A DNA stretch of 53,484 nt from Synechococcus sp. HJ21-Hayes (GTDB lineage: Bacteria; Cyanobacteriota; Cyanobacteriia; PCC-6307; Cyanobiaceae), in the NCBI RefSeq assembly GCF_024345835.1, contig NZ_JAGQBW010000019.1, positions 1-53,484 on the forward strand, given 5' to 3'. Made by a program: the position numbers and the translations under genes. How positions within the stretch are numbered: position 1 is the stretch's first letter; each line of letters starts with the position of its first letter. A model generated the notes under the pieces. It was not told the origin of the DNA. It saw only the letters and a program-made list of their open reading frames with translations, and ran no database searches. This document shows, one piece after another, positions 17,218 through 26,100 of this stretch.

Positions 17218-17398
17218 CAATGCGGCCCTGCGGCCGGGCGCAGAACAACGCCACGGGGGAGTCGGGAGTGGAACCGCCAGAAGGTTGCTCGGGTGCTTCC
17301 GGATCGACCACTCCTCTGCGCAGATCAAACGCCAACGTGGCGCCCTGGAACCCCAGGATCCCGGTGGAGATCCAAACCACCAGCCGGCGGGACTCCAT
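17204..17398 (-). CDS. Small membrane-anchored protein, shortened copy
   Basis: 64 residues starting MESRRLVVWISTGILGFQG, an N-terminal membrane helix or signal anchor. A second copy at 44408-44713 shares this N-terminus almost exactly and also the later ALFC-RP-GRID segment. The middle differs: this copy has RRGVVDPEAPEQPSGG where the other has a second hydrophobic segment and basic tail. The present copy ends early after GRIDDAA where the other frame runs on into LSILAGLALGSS. It is therefore probably a shortened paralogue. The function is unknown. Confidence 0.45.
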   Translation of the reverse strand: MESRRLVVWISTGILGFQGATLAFDLRRGVVDPEAPEQPSGGSTPDSPVALFCARPQGRIDDAA

Positions 17399-17482
17399 GG
17401 CGCGCATGCACGAACGACGCCAAAGGGTTCCGAGCTCAAAGCGGTAGCTACCATCGGTAGGCACCAGGTGGAAGAAAGGGTC

Positions 17483-17716
17483 ATGGACACAGCAAAGCTG
17501 TTCTCCTCGGGCCGTAGTCAGGCCGTGAGGCTTCCCAAGGACTATCGATTTCAAGGAAGCGAGGTGGCCGTCAAGCACTTCGGCAATGGGGTGCTGCTCC
17601 TCCCCGTTGAGGATCCGTGGGCAACCCTGGAGGCTGGTCTGGCCAGCTTTGAGCCTGGCTTTGTGATCGAGCGCCACCAGCCAGAGGAGCAGCAGCGGGA
17701 AGCAATCCAGCCGTGA
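17483..17716 (+). CDS. vapB: VapB-type antitoxin
   Basis: 77 residues. The N-terminal AbrB/SpoVT-like swapped-hairpin domain reads MDTAKLFSSGRSQAVRLPKD, with SEVAVKHFGNGVLLLPVEDP as its second half. The acidic C-terminal tail (about 50-77) should wrap the toxin. It neutralises VapC and, with VapC, represses its own promoter in characterised systems. The gene overlaps vapC by four bases (GTGA at 17713-17716). A near-identical relic lies at 7396-7590. Confidence 0.87.
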   Translation: MDTAKLFSSGRSQAVRLPKDYRFQGSEVAVKHFGNGVLLLPVEDPWATLEAGLASFEPGFVIERHQPEEQQREAIQP

Positions 17717-18114
17717 TCCTGCTTGACACCAACATCTGCATCCACGTGATCAACGCCAGACCGCAGGCGGTTCTGGAGCGATTTCGGCAGTACCGGATGG
17801 GCGAGATCGGCATCTGCAGCGTGGTTGCCGCCGAACTGGCCTACGGCGTGGCCAAGAGCGGTTCTGCTCGCAACCGTCAGGCCCTGGAGATGGTTCTCGC
17901 TCCACTCGCGATTCTTCCCTTCGATGAGGCAGCGGTCTGGGTCTATGGCGACTTGCGGGCTGAGCTGGAGCGCAAGGGCACCCCAATCGAAGCGCTCGAC
18001 ACGATGATCGCGGCTCACGCCCTCAGCCAGCAGAGCACGCTTGTGACCAACAACACCCGTGAATTCGCCAGGGTGCCAGGACTGGTCCTGGAGGACTGGG
18101 TTCAGCCCTCCTGA
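17713..18114 (+). CDS. vapC: VapC-type PIN-domain toxin RNase
   Basis: 133 residues, a complete PIN domain. The acidic metal-binding residues are visible in MILLDTNICIHVI (D5), VVAAELAYG (Glu), EALDTMIAAHA (Asp) and LVTNNTREFARVPGL, the usual VapC ending. VapC toxins cleave specific tRNAs or rRNA and stop translation. GTG start overlaps the vapB stop, so the pair is co-translated. Its 3' end overlaps a convergent small gene by 13 bases. All catalytic positions look intact. Confidence 0.9.
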   Translation: MILLDTNICIHVINARPQAVLERFRQYRMGEIGICSVVAAELAYGVAKSGSARNRQALEMVLAPLAILPFDEAAVWVYGDLRAELERKGTPIEALDTMIAAHALSQQSTLVTNNTREFARVPGLVLEDWVQPS

Positions 18115-18308
18115 TCGGTGGGGTTCGCCTGCGCATGGCTGAGCCGGTCCGCCAACGCCAGGCACTGGTCCATCTCCTGCCAGAGGAGCTCGCACCGTTC
18201 TGCTGTGACGGAGAAGGAGCGGTGGTGCAGATCACGGCCGAGGTAGCGGAGGGCATCGCAGATGCGGCGCCAGTCGTCTGGGCTGAGCTGCGCGTTGGGA
18301 AGAGTCAT
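18102..18308 (-). CDS. Small hypothetical protein convergent with vapC
   Basis: 68 residues from ATG 18308: MTLPNAQLSPDDWRRICDAL, then YLGRDLHHRSFSVTAERCEL and a helical end LALADRLSHAQANPTD. Amphipathic helices dominate, with good codon use, and the overlapping plus-strand frames are not protein-like. It is transcribed divergently from the lysozyme gene 64 bases away and convergently with vapC. No family recognised. Confidence 0.55.
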   Translation of the reverse strand: MTLPNAQLSPDDWRRICDALRYLGRDLHHRSFSVTAERCELLWQEMDQCLALADRLSHAQANPTDQEG

Positions 18309-18372
18309 CGCTCGATCCTGCCAAGGGCATCGCTCAGGGCCGGAACCCTCAGAGGTTCTCTGCTCGACTGAC

Positions 18373-19437
18373 ATGCCACTCACCCCTGAAGGCTGGACCC
18401 TGCTCAAAACCTGGGAAGGCTGCCGCCTGAGCGCCTATCCCGACCCCGCCAGTGGCGGTGCTCCCTGGACCATCGGCTATGGCCACACCGGGCCGGATGT
18501 TGTCCCTGGGCTGACGATCACGCAACAACAGGCCGATGCCTTTCTGCAGAAGGATGTGGCCTATGCCGCCAGCGCCGTGGAGCGTCTTCTGCCTGGCGTG
18601 GCGCTGCTGCCGGGCCAGCGCGATGCGCTGATCAGCTTCTGCTTCAACGTGGGGGCTGGAGCCCTGAACACCTCCACCCTGCGTAGGCGGTTGCTCGCGG
18701 GAGAGGCGCCGGCAGTGGTGATCTCCCAAGAATTGCCGCGATGGTGCAAAGGCCCCAATGGACCTGTGGAAGGTCTCATGCGCCGGCGCGCTGCAGAAGT
18801 CGCCCATGCCACTGGAGCCATCGAGCCGAAACAGGCAACACCTCCATCTCGCCAGGGAGTGATCCAGCTTCCGGTGCCCTATCTGAGCCAGAACGACAGC
18901 GCCACGAGCCAGGGCGACCGGATGTGTTTCTCCTCCACCTGCGCCATGGCTGCAGCCTTCCTGAAACCGGGCTGCCTCAAGGGCCAAGGGCAGCTGGATG
19001 ATCAGTACCTGGCCCTGGTGCAAGGCCATGGCGACACCACTGAGGCCAGCGCCCAGGTGGCTGCGCTTCAGGAGCTTGGCCTGGAGGCCCGTTTCCGCAC
19101 GGATGGCCGCATCGAACACCTGATCGAGCAGTTGCAGCGCGGCATTCCCTGCCCGGTGGGTTGGCTGCACAAAGGCCCTGTCTCTGCGCCGACAGGTGGC
19201 GGCCACTGGAGCCTGGTGATCGGCTGGGATCCAGCGACTCGCCAGCTATTGATGCACGACCCCAATGGCGAGGCGGATCTGGTGAACGGCGGCTACGTGA
19301 GCACGGCCATCGGCAGCGGCCAGGCCCTGCGCTATTCCGAGCGCAACTGGGGCCGCCGCTGGCAGGTGGAGGGCACCGGAACCGGCTGGTGGATGGAGAT
19401 CAACCCTGCCTTCCTGCAGGTCGCTGGTCCGCAGTGA
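18373..19437 (+). CDS. Lysozyme (GH24) fused to a C39-like peptidase domain
   Basis: 354 residues in two domains. Residues 1-150 are a T4-type lysozyme: E15 (TWEGCR), D24 (AYPDPASG) and T33 (WTIGYGHT) match the catalytic triad, and a FNVGAGALNTSTLRRRL segment follows. Residues about 160-354 are a papain-like C39-type peptidase: C185 (RMCFSS), H278 (GGGHWSLVIGWD) and the HDPNGE turn (295-300). There is no signal peptide, as in phage endolysins that need a holin. It could degrade peptidoglycan glycan and peptide. The ATG at 18373 is chosen because the lysozyme fold begins at once. A truncated copy of the second domain lies at 45539-46030. Confidence 0.86.
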   Translation: MPLTPEGWTLLKTWEGCRLSAYPDPASGGAPWTIGYGHTGPDVVPGLTITQQQADAFLQKDVAYAASAVERLLPGVALLPGQRDALISFCFNVGAGALNTSTLRRRLLAGEAPAVVISQELPRWCKGPNGPVEGLMRRRAAEVAHATGAIEPKQATPPSRQGVIQLPVPYLSQNDSATSQGDRMCFSSTCAMAAAFLKPGCLKGQGQLDDQYLALVQGHGDTTEASAQVAALQELGLEARFRTDGRIEHLIEQLQRGIPCPVGWLHKGPVSAPTGGGHWSLVIGWDPATRQLLMHDPNGEADLVNGGYVSTAIGSGQALRYSERNWGRRWQVEGTGTGWWMEINPAFLQVAGPQ

Positions 19438-19600
19438 CGACCCTCACCCCAACCTGGCCCAATGCTGGGCGATAGACCATCGCTCTCAGCTGAGGCGGCC
19501 GAAGCTTCCTACACCAGGGGCGCAGCACCCATCGCGCCCCTGCCCGGCTGCCTGGAGAACCCTCGGCGGATCGCCGGGGCTTCTCTGTTGGGGTCAGCAT
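18943..19600 (+). repeat. Long direct repeat, copy A
   Basis: This segment (C39 domain coding region plus downstream terminator) aligns without net insertion or deletion to 45536-46193, exactly 26,593 bases away. The first 140 bases are moderately diverged. From about 19100 onward the two are nearly identical, including the non-coding part. The mosaic similarity suggests recent gene conversion or recombination between the copies. Similarity continues more weakly to about 19750. Confidence 0.85.
19561..19590 (+). terminator. Hairpin terminator after the lysozyme-peptidase gene
   Basis: CCTCGGCG-GAT-CGCCGGGG forms an eight-base-pair stem (one G-T pair) with a three-base loop, followed by a T-rich CTTCTCTGTT. 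It is conserved in the second repeat copy (46154-46183), which fits a functional terminator. Confidence 0.6.
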
Positions 19601-19961
19601 TCAGGAAATAGGGGTGGGATGCAACCGGTAGACATCAGCACCCAAGCAAACAAATAACAAGATGCGTTGTTCGACTATCGGAATCTCCGAGATGATTGGC
19701 CGGCAAGGTCGCCACCGTGAGTTGTATCGGGGCCAACAAGCGGATATCGGATCCACGTAAACTCCTGGCCGACCGCCGTTGATCGGCTGAGCCGTCAATG
19801 GCACAGCCGTTTCAAAAGAGCTGGCGAGTCAAGCCGGAGAGTCTTATGCTGAAACAGCGCTCCGACTCAAAATTGGTATCTGATCCGCCTATTCAGCGTT
19901 AGATGTACCACTGAGAGACTAGTGGCTTACTAACCGAGACTAATGGGGCGCACCCAAGGAG
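19591..19961. other. Gene-free stretch, partly repeated
   Basis: No convincing gene. The part up to about 19730 resembles 46185-46320 downstream of the second repeat copy, including a minus-strand EIPIVEQ/EIPIVDQ-like stretch that may be coincidental. Composition becomes AT-richer toward the next gene. Confidence 0.4.
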
Positions 19962-20651
19962 CTACGACACTACGAATGGGTTCCCATGGGTAAGTCCCTG
20001 AAGCTTGTTGCTTAGTTCATAATCAAATTCATCTTCTTCTGTCAATTCACCTTTTTCCCAGCAAAGTCGGAACACTACCGTCGCATCGCCATGTGCTGGG
20101 TGTGGCTTGAAATAGACCTCTATGCCCTCGTCGAGATCCTTTGAGATTGAAGGGAAATTAGCGAAATACTCACCCTCGTCAACTGATTCTTCAAGGCTAA
20201 AGTCATCAACTTCTATGAACGAGTCATGTTCACCGTAGGTCATGGCAATGCAGGAAAAAATCCTGCCGCAACGAGGTAGAAGAGGAGATTCCAGAGCTTG
20301 ATCGATCGACTCGTAAACCGAAGCGGGTTCGTAATCGTTGCCTGATGAATCCTTGACCGAAACTAATGATGCAAGGCAGTCACCAAATGGATCAACGACG
20401 AAAAATACTCCCGAACATTGCGTTGAGCCCTCCCAAACAAACTCGGCAGCCCTGCAGCCACTTGTTTCGCTAACTAGCTTGACAAGATTTGATGAATTGC
20501 CAAGGAGATCATGCTTTGCGCTTTCGTAAAGCTTGCCATTCTCCTCGTCATATACGAATGTATCAGTGGCGACAATAAGCCAGCCTTTGGCGGGAGACTC
20601 TTCAAAAAGAAGCTTAGACACTGACGCAAGCAAGGCTGGGTACACGGCCAC
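19962..20651 (-). CDS. Orphan acidic cytoplasmic protein
   Basis: 229 residues, very rich in Asp, Glu and Ser, with no signal peptide or membrane helix. Segments such as GWLIVATDTFVYDEENGKLY, FVVDPFGDCLASLVSVKDSS and EVYFKPHPAHGDATVVFRLC look like a beta-rich globular fold. I recognise no family or catalytic motif. Its base composition is much more AT-rich than the neighbours on either side and codon use differs, which points to recent acquisition. It stands alone. Confidence 0.62.
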   Translation of the reverse strand: MAVYPALLASVSKLLFEESPAKGWLIVATDTFVYDEENGKLYESAKHDLLGNSSNLVKLVSETSGCRAAEFVWEGSTQCSGVFFVVDPFGDCLASLVSVKDSSGNDYEPASVYESIDQALESPLLPRCGRIFSCIAMTYGEHDSFIEVDDFSLEESVDEGEYFANFPSISKDLDEGIEVYFKPHPAHGDATVVFRLCWEKGELTEEDEFDYELSNKLQGLTHGNPFVVS

Positions 20652-21025
20652 TATTGCAGTTCTCTGGTTCTAATGCAATACCAGTCTTTTCCATCTAATG
20701 ACGCAATCCACCTGCCCAACCCCGCCAGAAGTATGCAGGTAACGCATATGCAGAGGGCATGGCTCATGTGGGCAGGTGATCGCTGGCGTTCACGAATACG
20801 GCAAGCGTGTCACCGACGCAGAATCAGGCCTTGAAGTGTTCGATGCTCCAACCTCTCACACGTTGATTCAGGCTGGCGGGTTGGCAGCCGCCGACGTCGT
20901 TGACACCGGGCATGGCGGCTCGCCGGGGCCCCATGAGTAGAGCCACCAGAGCGGTGGACACCTCCACTTTTTCGCACGAAAAAGGTCTTCCATCGGCCTG
21001 ACATGCCAAAGGCTGGCAGGGCCGA
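20652..21025. other. Intergenic region with a possible small frame
   Basis: 374 bases. A plus-strand frame from GTG 20776 to TAG 20938-20940 encodes 54 residues beginning VIAGVHEYGKRVTDAESGLE. It is continuous and plausible but unrecognised and has no ribosome-binding site that I can defend. Otherwise nothing is seen. Confidence 0.25.
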
Positions 21026-21943
21026 GTGATGGCCAAGCCATTGAGCCCCAAGCCCACTGCTTACAGAACCCCGGAGCTGCTCCAGCCGATCCAGCTTCTG
21101 GATTTGTTGGAGCTGGGTGGCACCACCACCGCTGCAGCAAAGGCTCTCGGACTCTCGCAGCCCACCGTGAGCCGCCGCGCCCGGCATCTGGTGAAGGACT
21201 TGAACCTCAAATCCAATCCCGATCACCACGAACGGGCACTGCGTTACGGCGGCAGCGCCTGCCTTCAACTGCTGCGCCGTGCCTGTCAGGCCCATCGGCT
21301 GGAGGCCGGAGCCTGGCGGGTGGGGAGTTGTCCGTGGCATCAAGGTTTGCTGCAACCTCTGCAGCCATGGACTTCGCTGCCGGGGCGGTTTCGTCACCCC
21401 AGAACCTGGCGGGACTTGGTGGCCGCCCATGCCATCGATGCCGCCGTGGTGAGCGGCCTGGATCTTCGCCTCACCCTGCCAGAGCTGCAGCAGGCCGATC
21501 GCGATGGCGTCGATTGGAACGGCTGCCTGCTGCTGCCGATCAGTCGCTCACCCCTGGGACTCCTGATGCCTCCACACACATGAGGCTCTCCACAGCGCTG
21601 GAGCGAGGTGGCGGTTCCAGCGCAGCAGTTCGCCCCGGGCTTGGCCTCGGTGGTGCGGCAACAACAGTGGCAGTGTCTACACGCTGCCAGGTCCTGCCAT
21701 GACGCCCATGCCTGGGGTCTCTGGCTGCATCAGCACAGCCGGCCAGTCCTGGCGACGCCAGCCTGGGCCCAGCACCTGAAACCGCACCTGCCCACATGGA
21801 ACTGGCAGCCGTGGCCCCATGAGGCCAGCGAGCAGCACTGGTTGTTGGTCCTGAGCAGGATTTGGAACGAGCAGCCTTCCTTGCAGGCCTTGCTGGGCCA
21901 GGTGCGCTCAGCCATGGCCTGCAGTCATGCAGAAGCTGAATAA
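21026..21943 (+). pseudogene. LysR-type transcriptional regulator interrupted by an in-frame TGA
   Basis: The frame encodes an N-terminal winged helix-turn-helix of LysR type (LLDLLELGGTTTAAAKALGL, SQPTVSRRARHL) and an effector-like domain. TGA at 21581-21583 interrupts it after PLGLLMPPHT. The same frame continues directly with GSPQRWSEVAVPAQQFAPGL and runs to 21943, ending in SAMACSHAEAE. The downstream part has normal coding character, so one nonsense change (CGA to TGA is the simplest) split a protein of about 305 residues. The first 185 residues could still be made and would keep the DNA-binding domain. Confidence 0.72.
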
Positions 21944-22049
21944 CGCAGCCGGAAAGAAAGGGGTCAGCTCAATAAGCCGCCCCAGATCCGCAGCCGAAAT
22001 GCTGCCGCACTGATGCAGTACTCACACAACACGTCACCCACGCAAGCCA

Positions 22050-22754
22050 ATGCGCCTGATTTCAAACTCGCTGCGTCACCTGTTCGCAGCCGCCCTGATC
22101 CTGCCCTTGGTGGCCGTTGGGGCCAAGGCAGAAGAAACCACGCCAGCTCAGCCCAGCTCAGAGGCCCAGGGGTTTTACGCCACCTTGGGCGTTGGCGCAG
22201 CCTGGCCTCAGAACGTCACGGGAGATGCGACAGTGTTTGGCATTCCGGTGAACGGAAGTTACAACCTCAACGGCGGGTTTGCCGGTGAAGTTGGTGCTGG
22301 CTACGACTTCGGACCTGTACGCACTGAACTCACCTACAGCTACACCAACGCGACCTTGAGCAGCCTGTCTGTAACGGCCCTGGGCATCAATTTGGGCAGC
22401 ACCTCCATCAACGATGGGGGCGTGAACACCAACTCGGTCTTGGCCTCAGCCTATGTGGACATCCCCACCCAAAGCCGCTGGGTTCCTTATCTGGGCGGTG
22501 GGGTTGGCTATACCAATGTGAGCTGGGGCTCCTATTCCGCCACTGCGTTTGGCGTAACGGTGAGCCAGGCTCCAGGCAGCCAGGGGGTGTTTGGCTATCA
22601 GGGCAAGGTGGGCGTGAGCTACCTCGCCAGCAAATCCACAGATCTCTTCGTGGAAGCCACCTATCAAGGCACAGCGGGTTTCACGGTCGACAGCGTGAAC
22701 TATGACCCGCTCAGCAGCTGGGGGGCAAGGCTGGGTGCACGCTATCGGTTCTGA
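22050..22754 (+). CDS. Outer-membrane beta-barrel protein
   Basis: 234 residues with a classical signal peptide (residues 1-27, LFAAALILPLVAVGAKAE). The mature part is built of alternating amphipathic strands rich in Gly, Tyr, Ser and Asn (GFYATLGVGAAW, GEVGAGYDFGPVRTELTYSY, YLGGGVGYTNVSWGSYS, GKVGVSYLASKSTDLFVEAT) and ends in LGARYRF with the terminal phenylalanine used for outer-membrane assembly. It resembles the OmpA-like/P44-Msp2 eight-strand barrels. Its ligand is unknown. It is a single gene upstream of the defence cluster. Confidence 0.8.
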   Translation: MRLISNSLRHLFAAALILPLVAVGAKAEETTPAQPSSEAQGFYATLGVGAAWPQNVTGDATVFGIPVNGSYNLNGGFAGEVGAGYDFGPVRTELTYSYTNATLSSLSVTALGINLGSTSINDGGVNTNSVLASAYVDIPTQSRWVPYLGGGVGYTNVSWGSYSATAFGVTVSQAPGSQGVFGYQGKVGVSYLASKSTDLFVEATYQGTAGFTVDSVNYDPLSSWGARLGARYRF

Positions 22755-23114
22755 ACAATCAGCTCAGGAACTGCCGCCGCTTGTACAAGAGAACAGGATC
22801 GTGCTGAGGAACTGTCGCTGCTCTGGGCAACGACAGTCGACTGATGCCCCGCCGTCTCCGCTGGAAGAGCGGCACATCCTCGATTTGCTCGAGCTGGCCA
22901 GTTCCCAGCCCAAGCCGGCCCCGGCAATGCCTGAGGCGGCTGTGGGTTCAGATCAGCGAGGCTCAAATGATGCAGGATCCGCATAGAAGGCAGAGCTGAT
23001 TGCCGTTTCAGAGGCTTCGGATTGGCTGCGGGAGACAGCAGGTTGATGCAGACTGGATATGAGCTGCCTTGCCTACGAAGCCAGAGCGATGAGAAAGGTG
23101 GGTCAGCTGTACTG
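22755..23114. other. Region upstream of the defence operon
   Basis: 360 bases. The helicase reading frame is open from 22983 (the first possible start is TTG at 23022), but I place its start at 23115. A plus-strand fragment at about 22857-22980 (LEERHILDLLELASSQ) looks coding but has no start. The operon promoter is expected here; I could not single out -10 or -35 boxes. Confidence 0.35.
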
Positions 23115-26100
23115 ATGGACGTCTTCTCCTTTTGCAACCGGGTCGTCGAGGACTACGGGCAGTTCAGCCGCAGCTTTACCCAGATCAAGGCACCGGATCT
23201 GCAGGCGTTCGTGGACGGAAGCTATGGCAAGGGCGAGTACTGGCCCTCGCCGCTGATCCAGCTCAACCCCAGCTTCGTGAGCGGCGGGGCCATCGGCGAG
23301 CTGGTCGAGGCTGGGCTGCTGCACCCCGAGTGCAGCAGGATCTTCCGCTGGGGCAAGGACAACGGCCCGGGGCAGGAGCTGCAGCTGCACCGTCACCAGC
23401 GGGAGGCGATCGAGATTGCACGCCGAGGCGGCAGCTTTGTCGTCACATCAGGCACAGGTTCCGGTAAGTCGCTCGGTTACATCATCCCGATCGTGAATCG
23501 GGTGCTGGAGGCTCGCGAGGCGGGTGATCAGCAGAGGCGTATTCGGGCGATTGTGATCTACCCGATGAACGCGCTGTGCAACAGCCAGCTGGAGGAGTTG
23601 CAGAAGTATCTCGGCCTTGGCTATCCCGATGGCCCCAGAGTCACCTTTGCGCGTTACACGGGTCAGGAGAGTGATGAGGAACGGGAGAAGATCAAGAACG
23701 ATCCTCCCGACATCCTGCTCACAAACTATGTGATGCTCGAGTACATCCTGACCCGTCAGGATCCCCTCGATCAGAAAGTCATCAGCGACGCCAAGGGCCT
23801 GGAATTTCTGGTGCTCGATGAACTGCACACCTACCGAGGCCGCCAGGGTGCGGATGTTGCGCTTCTGGTGCGGCGGGTTCGTCAACGGCTCAACGCCGAT
23901 CTGCTCTGCATCGGCACCTCGGCCACGATGGCCTCTGAGGGCACAGCCAAGGAGCGCAACTCTACCGTGGCGCACGTCTCCAGCAAGTTGTTTGGCGCGG
24001 CGATCCCCAGCGAGCAGATCGTTACCGAGACACTGCAGCGCTGTACAGGCGGTGATCTTCCAAGCGCTGAGGAGTTGAAGCAAGCGTTGCAGGCTGACCT
24101 CTCCCCACCAGCAACGCAGATTTGGACAGCTGCTGATCTGCGCGAACACCCCCTGGCCCGTTGGGTTGAGCTGGAGCTGGGCCTAGAGAGAGAAGACGGC
24201 CTGGCGGATGGCAAATGGGTACGCTGCAAGCCGCACACCTTGCAACAGGCCAGCAAAACGTTGGCCGAGCAGACCGGACTCGACGATGAGCAGATCCTGG
24301 GCAGCTTGCGGGATTTCCTGCTGGCCGCCTACCAGGTGGAAGTCGGTCCGAACCGCCGCTTTTTCGCCTTTCGCCTGCATCAATTCGTCTCCGCTGGCGG
24401 AGATGTGCATGCCACCCTGCAAGCCCCTGGTCAGCGGTACCTGTCGCTGAAGGCGCAGAAGTATCAACCCAATGTGGGGCGCCAGTCCCTGCTGTATCCG
24501 GTGGTGTTCTGCCGCAGCTGCGGGCAGGAGTTTCACCCGGTTTGGGCCCATCTGAACAACCGGATCCCTGTTCAGATCGATCCCCGCGAGTTCTCGGACG
24601 AATCCAGCCTGCGCGAGCGGGACGTGGTGAATGGTTATTTCATGCCCGACGCCGAGGGCACCTACAACGTCGATGACCTGGAGAAGGCCAACTTCCCCGA
24701 CGGCTGGCTGGAGCCTGACCGCAACGATGAGCTGGTGCTCAAGCGCACGTATCGGGAGTTTGCGCCGGTGCCGGCCCGCTTCCGCTCCGATGGCGGTGCC
24801 AGCAGTGATGGGTTGCCCGGCTGGTTCCTGAAGGGGAGCTTCCGTTTCTGCCCATCCTGCGGGGTGGAGCACGGGGTGCGCAGCAGCGAATTCCGCAAGC
24901 TCTGCGGACTCAATTCCGAGGGCCGCAGCTCAGCCACCACCACCTTGAGCCTTGCGGTGCTCCGGCAACTGCTGAGCTTCCCGCCGGAAGAAATCCCCGA
25001 TCAGGCGCGCAAGCTGCTGGCCTTCAGCGACAACCGCCAAGACGCCTCACTGCAGGCCGGGCATTTCAACGACTTCGTGCGGGTGCTGCAGCTGCGAGCG
25101 GGATTGGTGGCCGCCCTCAACGCCCAGGGCGAGAAAGAGCTGAGCCTGGAGACGTTGGCCCAGGAAACGGAGAAGGCGCTGCGGCTGGAAGCAGAGGACT
25201 TCATCGCCATCCCCAAAGTCAAACCCAACGTGGAGCAGAGCAATCGCCGTGCCCTGCGTGGTGTGTTGGAGTATCGGCTGATCGTTGATCTACGCCGCGG
25301 CTGGCGACTCACCAATCCCAACCTCGAGCAGTTGCGGCTGCTGGAGGTGGATTACGCCGAGCTAGTGAACTGCGCGGAAGACCAGGCGGACTGGGGGCAA
25401 CGCCATCCGCTGCTCGCCCAGGCCAGCAGCGAGGAACGCTTCCTGATCTGCCATCGGCTGCTGGAGGAGCTCCGGGAACGGTTGGCGATCGACTGCGATG
25501 CCCTGGTGCAGGAAGAGTTCGAGCGGCGCAAAAAAGCAGCTGCCGATCTAGAGGAGGTGTGGAGCATCGGCAGCGACGAGAAGCCTGAGTTAGCCCGCAG
25601 CATCGTCACCAGCCCAGTCCCCCAGGAACTGAAAAACCGTGGGGTCGAGGGCCTCTCGCTACGGGGTGAATTCGGCCGTTGGCTGAAAGCGCGTGAACGC
25701 TGGCGCTCGGTGGAAGACCTTTACCGAGGCTTCAAGTGGAAAGACGACCTCTACCAGGAGGTGGTGGGGCACGTCCTGGAGATGCTCACGGCTTGGGGCC
25801 TGGTGAAACAGGTGGAGGTGCGACTGGGCCGTAAAGCCAGCGAAGTGATGCAGGGCTGGCGGCTCAACAGCACGGCCCTGCGTTGGACACTGGTGGATCC
25901 CGAGGCCGAACCCCAGGACCGCTACCCCAAACGGCTGATGGAGGCTCGCCAGAGCAGCGGTCGCCGTGGGCCGGTGAACCCCTACTTCCGTCGCCTCTAC
26001 GCGGATCTGGCCAATTTGATCGCCACAGAAGGGCGACCTTTCCTGCAAACGCTGTTGGCCCGGGAGCACACCGCCCAAGTGGATGCAGGGGAACGGGAGC

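Noticed and set aside
22857-22986. Fragment LEERHILDLLELASSQ as a second LysR helix-turn-helix
   Set aside because: Only one short helix-like stretch is similar and there is no recognition-helix sequence after it.
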